A stretch of DNA of 64,000 nucleotides from Epiperipatus broadwayi (GCA_028023455.1 JAQFVV010012395.1:4710001-4774000), one strand, 5' to 3'; counted from the first letter of the stretch, positions 23,101 to 34,273 are shown. Notes: a model not told the origin generated them from the sequence alone. Made by a program: numbers and translations.

Positions 23101-26100
23101 TATTTAATATTCCAAATGGAAAATATTAAGAATAATTTATATTTGAATTTCACAACATTCTTAATGAATACTAAAATGAAGCAATAAAAGGTATTAGCTC
23201 TTGCTGATGTGAGGGTCATTACATAAATCAGTATCTATTAGTTTTAATGTTTATTATGTGAGTAATCTATCACTTGGATGTTGTAGTTTGTTGGTTTTGG
23301 TAAAATTAATTTTAGTCTTTTATTTATACTATTAACATAATAAATATTTTTATTTATCTTTAGGTTCTTCTCCAAACAACTTAAAACGCAAGCATTCTGA
23401 AGTTGAAAATGCTCATCTTAATAAATTAGATCATTCTTCGACTAATCATCATGTAAATGATAGCCGCATTGTTGTTTTACCAGAATCACATAGTTGTAAA
23501 GTTACTCAAGATTTTGTTCAAGAATTTCATGAGTCCGTTTTACAGACTACGCAGCAGCAGTTAAAAATGAGTAAGATTCTCTTTATGCTCAATTAATTAG
23601 ATTAAATAATTTTTTATATGTGAACAAAACAACAGCTTTTCATTTAATATTTAAAACTGTAAATTTAATGTTTGTACAGAGAAAAAAAGATGGAATTGGG
23701 AGTTTATATAAGTTCACTACCTAAATTAAAATGTGCTATTTAATGAGCCTTGGATTAATGGATAATGTTATTAGTCATGTTCATTATTTTGAATTTAAAT
23801 TTGAGTAGATCTTGGAGACTTTTTTTAAGAGAATGAAAATTTTTCTCAAATAAGGTCAGGATTTTTTTTTAGGTAATCTTAATATTGTGATGCTAAATTA
23901 TTTTTAACCCGAGGATAAAGTTTTTAAATTAATTTGGAATTTGTCAGATAAATGAAAATAAATTTGAATGTGGTATAGATTTCATTTTTACCAGCACTAA
24001 GCTAAGGGTTGCCTTACAGCAGGATCTCCAACCCTATGCCCATGGGCACCAGTGCCCGTCGCTGTCCGAACACGATAAAATATTATCTATAAATTATTGT
24101 ATTATATTGTAATCAAATTGTAGGGCATACTATACTTTTACAGTGTAAATGAATCTATCTCTCGGTCCGCCAAGTGCAGTCTTTCTCTGCGCACCGCACT
24201 AGCACAGAATAAATAACGTTAAAGACACCAATCTCTCTTCTTTGCGCATGTTTATAAATTGTATCTGCGCATACAAGTTCTCCGTTTTGAGAAATACTAA
24301 GTCTGAGTCAGATTCAGAACAAATTGAATTACTCTTTATTTTTCAAAGATCAAATTTCAAAAATTCTATCCCCAAAATGAGTAAAAGACAAAGAACCTAT
24401 AATTTTAATACTGACTGGGAAGAATCACATTGTTTCGTCAATATTAAAGATAAATGTGTTTGTTTGTTGGGTGGCAGTAGTGTTGTAGTGGCGAAAAAAC
24501 ATAATATTGAACATCACTTCCAGACAACCCATTCCACTTTTAATACCAATTGTTCACTTAAATCTGAATTAAGAAAGAAGAAAATATCTTAACTAAAATC
24601 GAACCTGTCTGCCCAACAGTCAGTTTTCACTAGACCTGTGGTAAAATCTAAAAATGCCACTATTGCTTTTTTGAAAATATCTCATATTCTTGCAAAGAAG
24701 AAGAAGCCTTTCCGGGATGGGAAATTGTTAAAAGAAGCATTTCTGACTGGTGCTGATTGCTTATTTGAGGGATTTTCCAATAAACATGAGATTATCTGAT
24801 AACACCATCACAAGAAGAATATACAACATTTCAAAAGACTGGCAACCTCAGTTAAAGAGTGATTTGGAGATATGTGAATGGTTCTCATTACAATTTGACG
24901 AGTCTCCAGACATAACAGACACAGCACAGTTAGCAGTTATGGTGAGAATGATATTTAATGATTTTAGTGTAAAAGAAGAATTACTAAAAATATTACCAAT
25001 GAAAGGACAATCAACAGGCGAGGATATTTACAACATATTCTTAACATACGCAAAATCGACAGATATGCCTTTGCACAAGCTGTCGGCGATAACCACTGAT
25101 GGATCACCAGTAATGGTGGGTAATGTCAATGGATTTATCACCCACGGCAAGAATGACAAATCATTTCCTAACTTTGTCTTACTATTGCATTATCTACAAG
25201 GAAGTTTTGTGTGGTAGGATACTCCCCTTTGAACACATCATGAAAGTAGTTAATATAATAGTGAACCTTATATGAGCAGCCCCTTTACAACACCGCCTTT
25301 TGTAAAGACCTATTGGAAAATTCTGAAGAACCTGTTCTTGTACTTCATAGTGAAGTACATTGGCTTAGTAAGGGTAAGACTCTTTCAAGATTTGACAATT
25401 TAATTGAAAAAATAAAAAATTATCTCAATTCTAAAAATCAAAATTTTGTTGAATTAACGAACTCTTCCTGGCTTGTGGATTTGGGTTTCATCACAGATAT
25501 AATGGGAAAATTGAATCATTCAAACTTGCAGCTGCAGGGAAAAACTTACATATATCTACAATGATATGATCTGTAAAGTCATTTAAAGCCAAACTGGTTT
25601 TGTGGATATCACATCTCCAAATGAAGAAACTTGTACATTTCCCAAATATGGAAAAAATGATAGGCAACGCTGAAATTGACTTTTCATCATTTGTTATCAG
25701 TCTTCAATTACTTCAAAACCAATTTGAAAAACAATTTCAACAGTTTAATATCATTGAGCCAATGGTCACTTTTTTTGTCAATCCTTTTATTTGCCAAGTA
25801 AATGTAACTGAAATAGCTGCACAAATTGCAGAGCTTGTTCAAAAAAGTTAGGGCAGAAATTTTGTATCTTCAGAACGACATTGTCCAAAAATCCAATGTA
25901 TCAGACTGAAAACTTTTGGAATATAGTTGACAGAAATAAATTTCCATTTTTGAAAAGAGCATCATACAAAATAAAATCGTTTTTTGGTTCCACATACTTG
26001 TGTGAATCATTGTTTTCAACCATGAATATCATAAAATCAAAATACAGATCTCGACTGAGTGACGAACATCTTGATGATTGCTTACAAGCAGGAATATCAT

Positions 26101-29100
26101 CATACTCCCCTAATTATGAAGCAATTGCCAATGAAGTGCAGTGTCAAAGATCGTATTGACTTGTAATATTATATATAATTTAGTAATTTACATAAAAATA
26201 TAAACGTTTTATATGTTAAAATTTTATTTTTGAAATAAATATTTTTTTGTACATTATGTGTATTATTAACAATATCCAATTATAAATTTACATTGAAAAA
26301 ATAAATGGTGCCCGCCACCTGGCCGGTATTATAGAACGTGCTCTTAAGTGCAAAAGGTTGGGGACCTGCCTTACAGATTAATGTTGTGAGTTGAGTTTTT
26401 GTAGACTTATCAGATATAGAATAAAAATCTCATTATGTCATTTTTAATCAGCTTGCTGATATAATTCTTATAAATATTAAACTGAAATGAAATTTTTGTA
26501 ATCTCTTCCTGTTACTTCAGTGTATTCATAATAGTATTTTATTATTATTATATTTACCGTAATATTATCATTTTTTATTTTATAAATTTATTATCTCTTG
26601 TATATAGAAATAATTTTTTTAATGTTTTCATTATTACATAGAAACAATTATAGCAAGTTATTTAAAATTAATATTTTTTTTTACAAATTTTATTTTTGTT
26701 TTAGATAAATCAAGAAATCGGCATTTTGATGATAGTACTCAGCGGAGTAAGATTTCAATGATATCGCTATGTGAAGCACGCACACGTCATCAATTCCAGT
26801 GGCCTGGCATTAGCAGCATTATGGAAGCTTATCAACGGTATCAAGCAGGTAATATATATATATATCATATGACCAAGTGTAATTTTATGTTTTAATTGAG
26901 AGTTTTATAAAAAATAATTCAATAAAAGTTTTTACAGTTTTTGAATTTATACTTAATCTAAATTTTTATTTTATTTTAGAACAAAAATTAGAGAAAGAAG
27001 TTTTACATGAACAGTGTCATCGTCTTAAAGAAGACAATCACCAGCTTAGTAGTCAGGCGGAGAGTCTCAGTCATAGAATGGGGGTAAGGAAATACTGCTT
27101 TATTGATTATAGTATCCTCCCCCCCCCTTAAAAAAATTATCAGATATTAAATTGTATTGTCGATTAATGTGTTAGTTAATTAATAATGAAAACATATTGA
27201 TGCAGAAGAAAAATGAAATAAGACCCAAAAATACAATGAAATTAATCAATTACATGAAATAACGTAAGGCAATAAAGCTCATTTATAATAACATGGTATT
27301 GTTTTGATAACTCAGTGTTTATACATTTTTATAATTTTTTTTTTTTTTAGCATTGCAGCAGTTACTAGTCCAGGAATGCTTTTACATAGTCTTTATTAAG
27401 GTCCCATGTCTTTTTGATGAATGCAAGTTCCAGTGTCATGTTCATTTGTAGGCCAACGAAGAAATGTCATTATAGGCTCATGTGCTTTTCTTCTATAAAA
27501 TAGCCTCTGGGTTTCCATTTAAAGCATAATTTAAAAGTTCCTTATTACAATGAAATTGCCATTTAATTAATAATATTCTGAAGATCAATTTTTCTAAGTA
27601 ATGGCTTTCAATATAATAATAATATTCACACATCAATTTTAATTGTGATATCAACTTTCTATAGTCAATTTTTTTAGAAATTTAACATTAAATAACACAT
27701 CTAAAAATTGCATAAAAATATTTATTGCATTATGCTATTTGTGAATAATTCTGAATTGGTCTCGTGACATTGCCATCATCAATATGGATTATAAGATAAT
27801 CAATGCCAATTATGAATCTTTCCTGAATTTATAATATTGTGTTCCTATCACCACAAAGTACCATCAAAATTTATTAATGTTTTATAAATACTGAGAAATA
27901 TCATAGAGGCAACCGGAAGTTTAAGTTTCTTTGGCAGTGATTGTCTATGGATTCACTGAATTGTCCAAGTTGAGATTCATCTATTGCACCAAACATTGTA
28001 TGATGATGCAATTTATTTAATCTAATAGCTTGAAATTTTTTTAACCTATAGGTTTGAAATCTAAAAATTATGCTTATCATAATGTTTCAAAAATATATAT
28101 AGTTGTTTTATTTTGTATTATGCATCCAAAATTATTAGTTAGTGATCATCTCTATATTCAAACTGTGGAAGAACCGACTATTAAAAATATTTGAAAAGTT
28201 TTATAATATGTAAATGAAAATAGATTTAATATAAACAATGTTTAATTGGATTATGTGGAGAAGACAATGAAAAAATGGGAAAGATATGTAAAAAATATAT
28301 TACAGGCTCAAGTTTGGAAAAAGAAATTACTTAAGACAAGGCAGGAGATTTGAGTATCAACCATGTAGAGAGATAAGAATGTGGAGTGTAGATGTGATTT
28401 TTTTTTTCATTCTTTTTAAAATAGTACAGCACATAAAGTATTTAAAGAATTGTATCCTTAATTGAAGTTGTAGTATCTCATAACTTATATTAATAAATTC
28501 TTGCATAATCATCATTTGTAAAATAATATAGGCGCTATTGCACCTGAACGCAAAGCTACTTTATACTTAAAACAAAATAAAATTATACTATTCTGCAAGC
28601 GCTTTCAAGAGGACGTGCTCTCATCTTCATAGCTCTAAGTGAATTAATTATATGAAATTATGCAAAGTTCAAGATTAATTGCTCCATTTTCTTGAGATCG
28701 TGAAGCATGTGTTCTTGCAGTTGATGGCATTGCAATCCATCGCTATGAAGCAGGCCTCCTTCACTTTTCTTTTTACATCGTGCCTTTCTTTGCAGATCAG
28801 GCTGACATCTTGAGGTTCACACTGGTGTCCTGTTATTTTTTGATGTAAAAAGAAAAGTGAAGGAGGCCGATGGATTGCAACGCCATCAACTGCAAGGACA
28901 CATGTTTTCATGATCTCAAGAAAATGGAGCATTAACCTTGAACTTTGCATAATTGCATATAATTAATTCATTTAGAGCTATGAAGATGAGAGCACGTCTC
29001 TTGAAAGCACTTGCAGAATAGTATAATTTTATTTTGTTTTAAGTATAAAGTAGCTTTGCGTTCAGGTGCAATAGTGCCTATATTATTTTACAAGTATATT

Positions 29101-29624
29101 TTCGCACGCAAAGTTTTCAAGTTAGGTTTGAATAATCTTCATTATAGTCCCCCCCCCCCCCACTGCTTCACTTGAACAATTTCTTACATATTTAGAGAGA
29201 TTACATATTTTATGATTTTTATCCTACCACCATTTTCAATTTTTTAAACCTTCTACCTATTTTTGCAACTTACTTATTTTCAGGATTATTTTCATAAGCA
29301 TTTTTTTTATTTCTTCAACTGTTAGTTCAATACTGAGAATGGCAGATTTGTAAGCAAAAAATTCCTTAATCTATTTTTAGTCAAAGAAAGAGAGGAAAAA
29401 TCTTGGTTTAATCAATTAATAACAAATTTGTTGTTCTCAGATCTAGCAACAAATTGTATGATAAATAAATAATGTTTTATTAAATATATGTTGTAAATAT
29501 ATGTATTTTATATATGCACTTTTTTTAGGAATTGTTAGAACAAAAAGAAAAGTTACAAGTAGAGCGTGACTATCAACAAAGTGCAATAGACAATCTAAAA
29601 CGGTGCCTTAAGCATATGCGGTAG
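14040..29624 (+). CDS. GSE1: GSE1 homologue (genetic suppressor element 1), 3' part, seven exons
   Basis: Seven exons with matching phases (14040-14150, 20658-20737, 22460-22532, 23364-23570, 26705-26848, 26980-27083, 29529-29624) give one open frame of 270 residues from the ATG at 14042 to TAG at 29622-29624. Identification rests on the C-terminus. Exon 4 contains F-x2-E-F-H-E-S-V-L-Q, exon 5 contains W-P-G-I-x4-E-A-Y, and exons 5-7 form a coiled coil ending L-K-R-C-L, the same order as the C-terminal part of vertebrate GSE1. GSE1 is a nuclear subunit of LSD1-HDAC (CoREST/BHC) corepressor complexes. Vertebrate GSE1 is over 1,100 residues, and exon 1 here starts with two bases before the ATG after a good acceptor, so upstream exons probably lie outside the window or were not recognised. 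The N-terminal four exons are poorly conserved; exon 3 is the least certain by sequence but is needed for phase. Confidence 0.8.
15040..15265 (+). mobile_element. Penelope-like element RT fragment
   Basis: The frame around 15072-15115 reads L-P-K-D-H-K-P-D-C-P-C-R-P-I-V, the conserved N-terminal RT block of Penelope-like retroelements (typically P-K-x-H-K-P-x-x-P-x-R-P-I-V). It is followed, after small frameshifts, by I-K-D-S-like sequence and N-I-K-S-H-L-N-D. Only about 0.2 kb of RT is left. The hammerhead-like motif begins immediately downstream, which fits the known hammerhead ribozymes in Penelope pseudo-LTRs. Confidence 0.7.
15262..15300 (+). ncRNA. Hammerhead-ribozyme-like motif (minimal type I)
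   Basis: The order is U-UGAUGA (15267-15273), a small stem II with loop (TGC-TAGAT-GCA, 15274-15284), GAAA (15285-15288), a self-complementary CCGG (15289-15292) and the cleavage triplet GUC (15292-15294). This is the layout of minimal hammerheads with very short palindromic stem III known from Penelope-like elements. The first core base (usually C) is T here, and I find no convincing stem I, so this copy may be inactive. Confidence 0.5.
15955..16135. other. GC-richer patch inside intron
   Basis: The patch stands out from the AT-rich intron and contains several CG dinucleotides (GGCGCG, ACGCGGCC, TCGCATCGC). No open frame or known family is recognised; it may be the end of a transposon. Confidence 0.3.
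20658..20737 (+). CDS. GSE1: GSE1 homologue, exon 2
   Basis: Acceptor TTATCAG and donor GTAAGC. The first two bases complete the codon left by exon 1, and 26 codons follow, ending in phase 0. Confidence 0.7.
20738..22459 (+). other. GSE1 intron, 1.7 kb
   Basis: AT-rich. At about 21899-21930 there is a CAGCATTTCCCAAACTG sequence resembling a hAT transposon terminal repeat, but no partner end was found. The open frame on the - strand (22078-21782) has no recognised similarity. Confidence 0.5.
22460..22532 (+). CDS. GSE1: GSE1 homologue, exon 3 (small)
   Basis: Acceptor ATCTTTAG and donor GTAAAT. The exon has 24 codons plus one base and is chosen because exon 2 ends in phase 0 while exon 4 needs an incoming single base; this exon supplies exactly that and is open throughout. 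Skipping it would join exon 2 to exon 4 in a frame that meets a stop within seven codons. Confidence 0.62.
22533..23363 (+). other. GSE1 intron, 0.83 kb
   Basis: AT-rich GT-AG intron; nothing else seen. Confidence 0.6.
23364..23570 (+). CDS. GSE1: GSE1 homologue, exon 4
   Basis: Acceptor ATCTTTAG and donor GTAAGA. It contains a basic K-R-K-H stretch and ends with the conserved F-x2-E-F-H-E-S-V-L-Q-T-T-Q block that precedes the terminal coiled coil in GSE1 proteins. Confidence 0.82.
24012..24019 (+). repeat. hAT target-site duplication, left
   Basis: CCTTACAG, repeated exactly at 26369-26376 on the other side of the element. Confidence 0.85.
24020..26368 (+). mobile_element. hAT-superfamily DNA transposon, complete ends, dead transposase
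   Basis: The 2,349-bp element is bounded by an exact 8-bp duplication (CCTTACAG), the size typical of hAT. Its ends are imperfect inverted repeats: CAGGATCTCCAACC on the left and, read in reverse complement, CAGGTCCCCAACC on the right. Subterminal GGCACC/GTGCCC motifs are also mirrored. Inside lies one transposase gene on the + strand. Insertion is into intron 4 of the GSE1 homologue in the same orientation. Confidence 0.9.
24242..26159 (+). pseudogene. hAT transposase (ZBED/GTF2IRD2-like), broken
   Basis: Five consecutive open pieces (24242-24592, 24750-25217, 25313-25564, 25600-25851, 25881-26159) follow the order of a hAT transposase of the kind related to vertebrate ZBED5/GTF2IRD2-type proteins. 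First comes a zinc-finger-like start beginning at the M-S-K-R-Q-R Met (24378), with H-N-I-E-H-H and a further His (T-T-H) but without the expected C-x2-C. Next is an RNase-H-like core with F-D-E-S-P-D-I-T-D (about 24895-24921) and T-D-G-S-P (about 25098-25112). Last is the C-terminal dimerisation region with C-E-S-L-F-S-T-M-N (about 26002-26028) and R-L-S-D-E-H-L. Small frameshifts and in-frame stops separate the pieces, so it is not functional. Confidence 0.85.
26369..26376 (+). repeat. hAT target-site duplication, right
   Basis: CCTTACAG, identical to 24012-24019. Confidence 0.85.
26705..26848 (+). CDS. GSE1: GSE1 homologue, exon 5
   Basis: Acceptor TTGTTTTAG and donor GTAATA. It has 47 codons and carries F-Q-W-P-G-I-S-S-I-M-E-A-Y, the best-conserved GSE1 signature in the window, and the start of the coiled coil. 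Confidence 0.87.
26849..26979 (+). other. GSE1 intron, 131 bp
   Basis: Short GT-AG intron containing a (TA)n run after the donor. Confidence 0.8.
26980..27083 (+). CDS. GSE1: GSE1 homologue, exon 6
   Basis: Acceptor TTATTTTAG and donor GTAAGG. It encodes heptad-repeat coiled coil (L-E-K-E-V-L-H-E-Q-C, then S-L-S-H-R-M-G) in line with the GSE1 C-terminus. Confidence 0.87.
27084..29528 (+). other. GSE1 last intron, 2.4 kb
   Basis: Contains poly-C runs (27119-27127 and 29149-29161) and a 0.58-kb foldback element (28516-29093). No other gene seen. Confidence 0.7.
28516..29093. repeat. Foldback element with about 250-bp inverted arms
   Basis: The left arm begins TTGTAAAATAATATAGGC and the right arm ends with its reverse complement (one mismatch in the first 25 bases). 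Arms extend to about 28770 and 28845 respectively and include GCACCTGAACGCAAAGCTAC and AAGTGAAGGAGGCC on both sides. The - strand open frame at 28950-28675 is only a by-product of the palindrome. A shorter relative of the AGCGCTTTCAAGAG...CTCATAGCT part occurs at 36695-36747. No target duplication could be read. Confidence 0.85.
29529..29624 (+). CDS. GSE1: GSE1 homologue, last coding exon
   Basis: Acceptor CTTTTTTTAG. It has 31 codons and TAG at 29622-29624. The coiled coil continues (L-L-E-Q-K-E-K-L-Q) and ends N-L-K-R-C-L-K-H-M-R, matching the L-x-K-C-L ending of the vertebrate coiled coil but without the longer vertebrate tail. Confidence 0.87.
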   Translation, partial: ELLEQKEKLQVERDYQQSAIDNLKRCLKHMR

Positions 29625-31160
29625 CGTCCTCTTGAAGACTTCATGGAAAAGAATTAAGACTACAGGAACCGAATTTCCTGAGATAGCCCAAATGATGGGA
29701 TTTTTAAAAATATTTTATCATCATTTCTGAGAAATCAAGGGGAGGAGGGGGCTGTATGGGGGTTAAAAACACACGTGTAATCAGTATGTCATTATTATTT
29801 ATTGTCCTTTTCTCAAGAGTATATTTTATGTCGGGAAAATGTTTATTAAGATTGCACATGATTTATTATTTCTAATATTTTTTATCATATTTAATATATT
29901 TGTATTTTTTTTTCTTATCGCTGGACCAAAAGTTTTTTTTTCCTCTGTACATTGCAGCGTTGATGCGGTTACTTTAACAATCACCAAAAAATAACGCTGT
30001 TCAACATTCCACTTGTATAAAAAGAAAGGGAAAAAAAAAATTCCATTTGAATTGATGCAATGATTCATGAACTAGTCACACGGACAATATTTTTATTTAT
30101 TCTTTAAAAACGTATATTTTAAATATCACAAATTTGTTATTAGTCTCTGCACGGCCAGATATCCCATCATCCATCTGTAAATTATTTTATATATTATTTA
30201 TTTTTTATTTTTTTAATTTTTAATTTAACTTTCTCATCTGTAAATATGTGTATAATATTTTTGATGTCTGCCAATTAGAAGCAGACAGTATTGTTGTATT
30301 AAATAGCTGTTTAGAGGTGATGCGTTTTACAAATGGTATAAAAAAATCTCTTTTGTAACTTCATTTTGAAAAGAATAAAAAAATTCACCTAAATTTTTAC
30401 ATCGGAAATTTTAAAAAAATGTGATTAGAACCATAACAGTTGACAAACAGCAATGAGATATTGTTAATAAAAAATTGTTAAGTGTGAACCAAATTGATAT
30501 TATGATTTCGTTATCTTTTTTTTTGTTTCAGACTTTTTTTTGTATAAATTATGATAATTTATAAACTAAATTTTTGAATTCCGTATTGTTTTTTTCCTAA
30601 ATCTGAAATTTTAAACCTAGTCAAAATTTTTTTTTGTAGAAATTAATATTTATTATTTCACAATGTTTTATAGTTGATAATTTTAAACAGTGGTGAAATT
30701 TTATATCATGTTTTTTTTTCTTTTAATTGTTCTATTATGGAATGTGCCTACTGTAATTTAGTCACGATGGAAAAAAATATGGCATTTAGTGACGTTTTTT
30801 ATACCAAATTTTATTTCACTTTTATACAAATGTTTTGTAAGTAAATGTTTGTTAGAATTCAAAGTTTTTATTTTTTTTTAAATCTCATTTTATAAGCTGG
30901 GGAGCGAGTTTATAATCTCGTAAACTTGCAGAATCCGTTTCCTACAAGACAGCAGTTGTTACTCCTCTCCTCATTGTACTTCATATATATATTTTTATTT
31001 GATTTTGTTTATTTGTTTTTTCCACCAACCTCAAAAGGTTCACTTCTTCATTTTGTATCATTTTAGATTTATATATGACATCATTCATGATGTGAAACAT
31101 GTGACTGACACATGATCAAAATTGTTGATGCAAAATAAATCATTTATAAGCAATCTGAAT
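29625..31160 (+). other. GSE1: GSE1 homologue 3' UTR
   Basis: About 1.5 kb of AT-rich sequence from the stop codon to the AATAAA at 31134-31139 and the following TG-rich stretch. A Pumilio-type element (TGTAAATA) lies at 30239-30246. Other AATAAA-like sites occur earlier (for example near 30374), so shorter 3' ends are possible. Confidence 0.55.
31134..31139 (+). terminator. Poly(A) signal of the GSE1 homologue
   Basis: AATAAA followed 20-40 bases later by a GT-rich stretch (TTGTCTTGTGT). It is the best candidate downstream of the stop codon. Confidence 0.55.
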
Positions 31161-31257
31161 TTGTCTTGTGTATCATTTACTTCAGCCAGTTATCTTAAAA
31201 ATAAGGAATATGTTACACAAATTAGTCAAAACTAAATCTCAACTACCATCCTCTCTT

Positions 31258-31789
31258 AATGAAAAATATTCTGTATAATAATTTTCACTACATCACTTTT
31301 CACACATGGTAGGGACTGGTTTCTATACATTTTTAATACCTTGTGGAAGGGAGTAATCATAAACATATGATCAAAGACATGAAAAAGATGTATAATTCTG
31401 AAGGTGCACATTTCATGCTGAACCAGCATTCATCAGTTGGCCCAGATCATAATCTCTTATATGTATTTTTGAAATTGTTCAGTATATATAGACAGCCAAT
31501 TATTACAGTTTATTTAATGTGTAAAACTTACTACCCCAACACTTATCAAATAAACTGTAGTAATTGGCTGTTTATGTATACTGATCAATGATAAAGATAT
31601 GTGTAAGAGGTTGTCATCTGGGCCAAGTGATCAGCACGAAATATGCACCTTGGGGATCATACATCTTTGGTCATCACATGTTTATGATTACACTCCTTCA
31701 CAGGGTGTTAAAAGCAGATAGAAAACACTTCCTACCTTGCATGAGAGTGATGTAGTGAAAATTTTACTACAGAAATATTATTCATTAAT
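31258..31789. repeat. Foldback element, family A copy 1
   Basis: The left arm (31258-31520) and right arm (about 31545-31789) are diverged reverse complements; both contain TTTTCACTACATCAC, the TTTCTAT...TTTTAA.ACC.TGTG block, TAATCATAAACATATG-like sequence and AACAGCCAATTA. The open frame at 31343-31591 lies within the palindrome and is not taken as a gene. A second member is at 38702-38942. Confidence 0.8.
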
Positions 31790-34190
31790 CAAATAAGTAA
31801 TCTCTAGTCTAATGAATGACTAATAAAATTATCTCTATCCACTCTTGCTTTACTTTATACATTATAAGAGTGACATTTTTTTGGTAAGCTTTACGTTGTC
31901 ACTAATGTATTCTTTTTTATTTCTAAAGAAGATTAAAATACAGTCTAAAACTTTAAAAGGATACAAAAAATAATGCCAAAAAAGTATATGTAAGTCAATG
32001 GAAATTAATGACTATTGTTTATGCAAATAAATTTCTTGGCAATTCAGAATGAAGAAACTGCTAGACAAAAATTTCCACTCAATCCAATTTTTTTTTTTAA
32101 ATCTTGAAATTTTCAGTTTAATTTGTATCCACACTAGAATCGGAGAGAGATATTTTGTTGTTAGATAGTCCATAAAAAAGGTAAATTAATAGAACCATTT
32201 TATAGTACATTTTTGTCAAAGTTTAAAATGATCATCTTTAACTGCACTTACGCACAGCCTTAAATTTTAATATTTATATTTGACAAAAGGTTTTTGTAAA
32301 TTACATTTAAAAACATAATTCTTCAAATTTTATCATAGAAGTTTTATTTCTCAATTATTAACATTATTACTATCCCTATCTTTCATACTTAAACTAATCA
32401 ATTTCTCCCTTTTTTAAAAAAAAAAGTATTTCTTGTGCTGCTCAACATTTTTTACAATTATATTTATAATTCTGTTATATCTTTATATTATAATGAACAA
32501 TATATAGACATTAATTAATTTAGACAATCTTGATGTGCAAATAACCTATTCTTCTATGGTTACTACTTTCACTTGTAATATTAATTTGAAAAAACTAGTT
32601 AACCTTTGAGATGTGTTGCTTTAAAAATCTCTTAAAGATCAAGTAGATAATAAATAAAGTATTTTGAAAAGCAAGACCAATAGGCAATATATATATGGTC
32701 AAAGGGAACATATTCACTTAGTGATATATAATTAGAATTAAAATACATTATTCCACAACTATCTTTAAAAAGATTTTAAATCAGAACCAGAAATGAGAGA
32801 AGATAAATAAATAGTATTAAAGAATATCTATGGATCGATACAATGTTAATGATTATGAAATGTAAAACATAGTCATTTATGAACTCCAATCTCACATAGA
32901 GTTATGAAAAAATCATATTTGCAAGTAAATTTACATTAATGGTATTCCTACCTTCTTCCTTTCCTAATTTCACATTATTGTATAACGTTTTAATTGTAAT
33001 ACTAATTAAAAAACAATTTATTTAAAAACTTGTCAATAATTATGGCACATGTTACAGTTATTTGAGCACTTTGCTGCTCTAATCTTTTAAACTAAATGAT
33101 TATAGTAGCAAAGATTTCTGATTTTTTTTTACTTTTTCAATTAATTGTTGTATAGTCTCAAATTTTGTAATAAAAAATAATAATTAAGATTTAGATAATC
33201 TGATTATATATTCTATGACTCTTGTTATAGTGAATATAATTAGTTCCAGAAGAAGCTAATTCATTCTAGAATAGGTAGAAATACGCGTATTTTATACCCT
33301 TAATACAAATACACACACTGTCATATGATACGCTGTTAACTATTCATTACTAAGATCTATATAGTTCTGTCACAACACATCACTGATAATGTTCACATGC
33401 TAGCAATGTTGGGGAATATCAAGTGTTTGAACAGTAGGCCATAAGATTTATGAGCGGCCTTATAAACAGCATATTTCTGTGCTTTTTCATAGGAACACCA
33501 AGTGGAGTGGATCATTATAAGTTGTAGAACCAGAATCTGTTCCTGACCCATAGAACACTAACCAAGACCATAATTTAAAGGAAAAATATAATACTAAATC
33601 AAAAATATAAAACTGATATAAAATTAATTTATTTAACATTTATATTATTTGTATAAATTTGGAAAACATAAACAATCATTTTCAGTGAATCAAACTTTTA
33701 AAAGGATAAAAAAAATCTTAAGTAAAATGTATAAACAAACATAACCCAATAAAATGTTATATGAAGATAGTGCCACCACACGATGTACAGGGGCTAATTT
33801 ACAATTACCATTTTATCTTTAAATGTCTATGTTAGCTTTCTAACTTTTTCTGGTCATAGTTAAAATTATGTACATATTTAGCTGAATAATTTTTTTAAAT
33901 GTACTGTATAATCAGTTAAAGATAAACAGATAATTGAACTAAATTGGTAATTAAGTTTTACAAAATAGCTTTAAATATTTCTAATGCTCTCATTAAGTGC
34001 AAAGATCTGGACCACACATTAGCTATATTAGCCTATATCCTTCATTATAGTAATTCTGTTTATTAATTTAATGAGCAGAGTTCATTGTAAGATTCATTTT
34101 TAAAAATGTATGCTTTACCAAACTAGTTTGTATTCTTAAAAACTGACTTGAAACCATTTATCAACATTATGACTGAAACACACAGACTTA
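31790..34190. other. AT-rich intergenic stretch
   Basis: I see no coding sequence or repeat structure I can define. Confidence 0.5.
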
Positions 34191-34197
34191 TTATATA

Positions 34198-34273
34198 CCT
34201 GTGTCAGTGTTATGAGATAGTGTGGAGAGTGGTGGGATGTGTGAAAGTCTGTGCTCATATACCCTATATATTA
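34198..34273. repeat. Direct repeat, copy 1
   Basis: About 76 bases carrying GAGATAGTGTGGAGAGTGGT and a CTCATATACCCTATATA tail, repeated with few changes at 34580-34655. The unit is not assigned to a family. Confidence 0.8.

Larger units (their letters stand above)
23571..26704 (+). other. GSE1 intron, 3.1 kb
   Basis: A GT-AG intron, three quarters of which is a hAT transposon copy (24020-26368). The remainder is plain AT-rich sequence. Confidence 0.75.

Noticed and set aside
28675-28950. 91-residue - strand frame
   Set aside because: It spans the centre of the foldback element and arises from the palindrome.
31343-31591. 82-residue + strand frame
   Set aside because: It lies wholly within foldback family A and has no recognisable domain.
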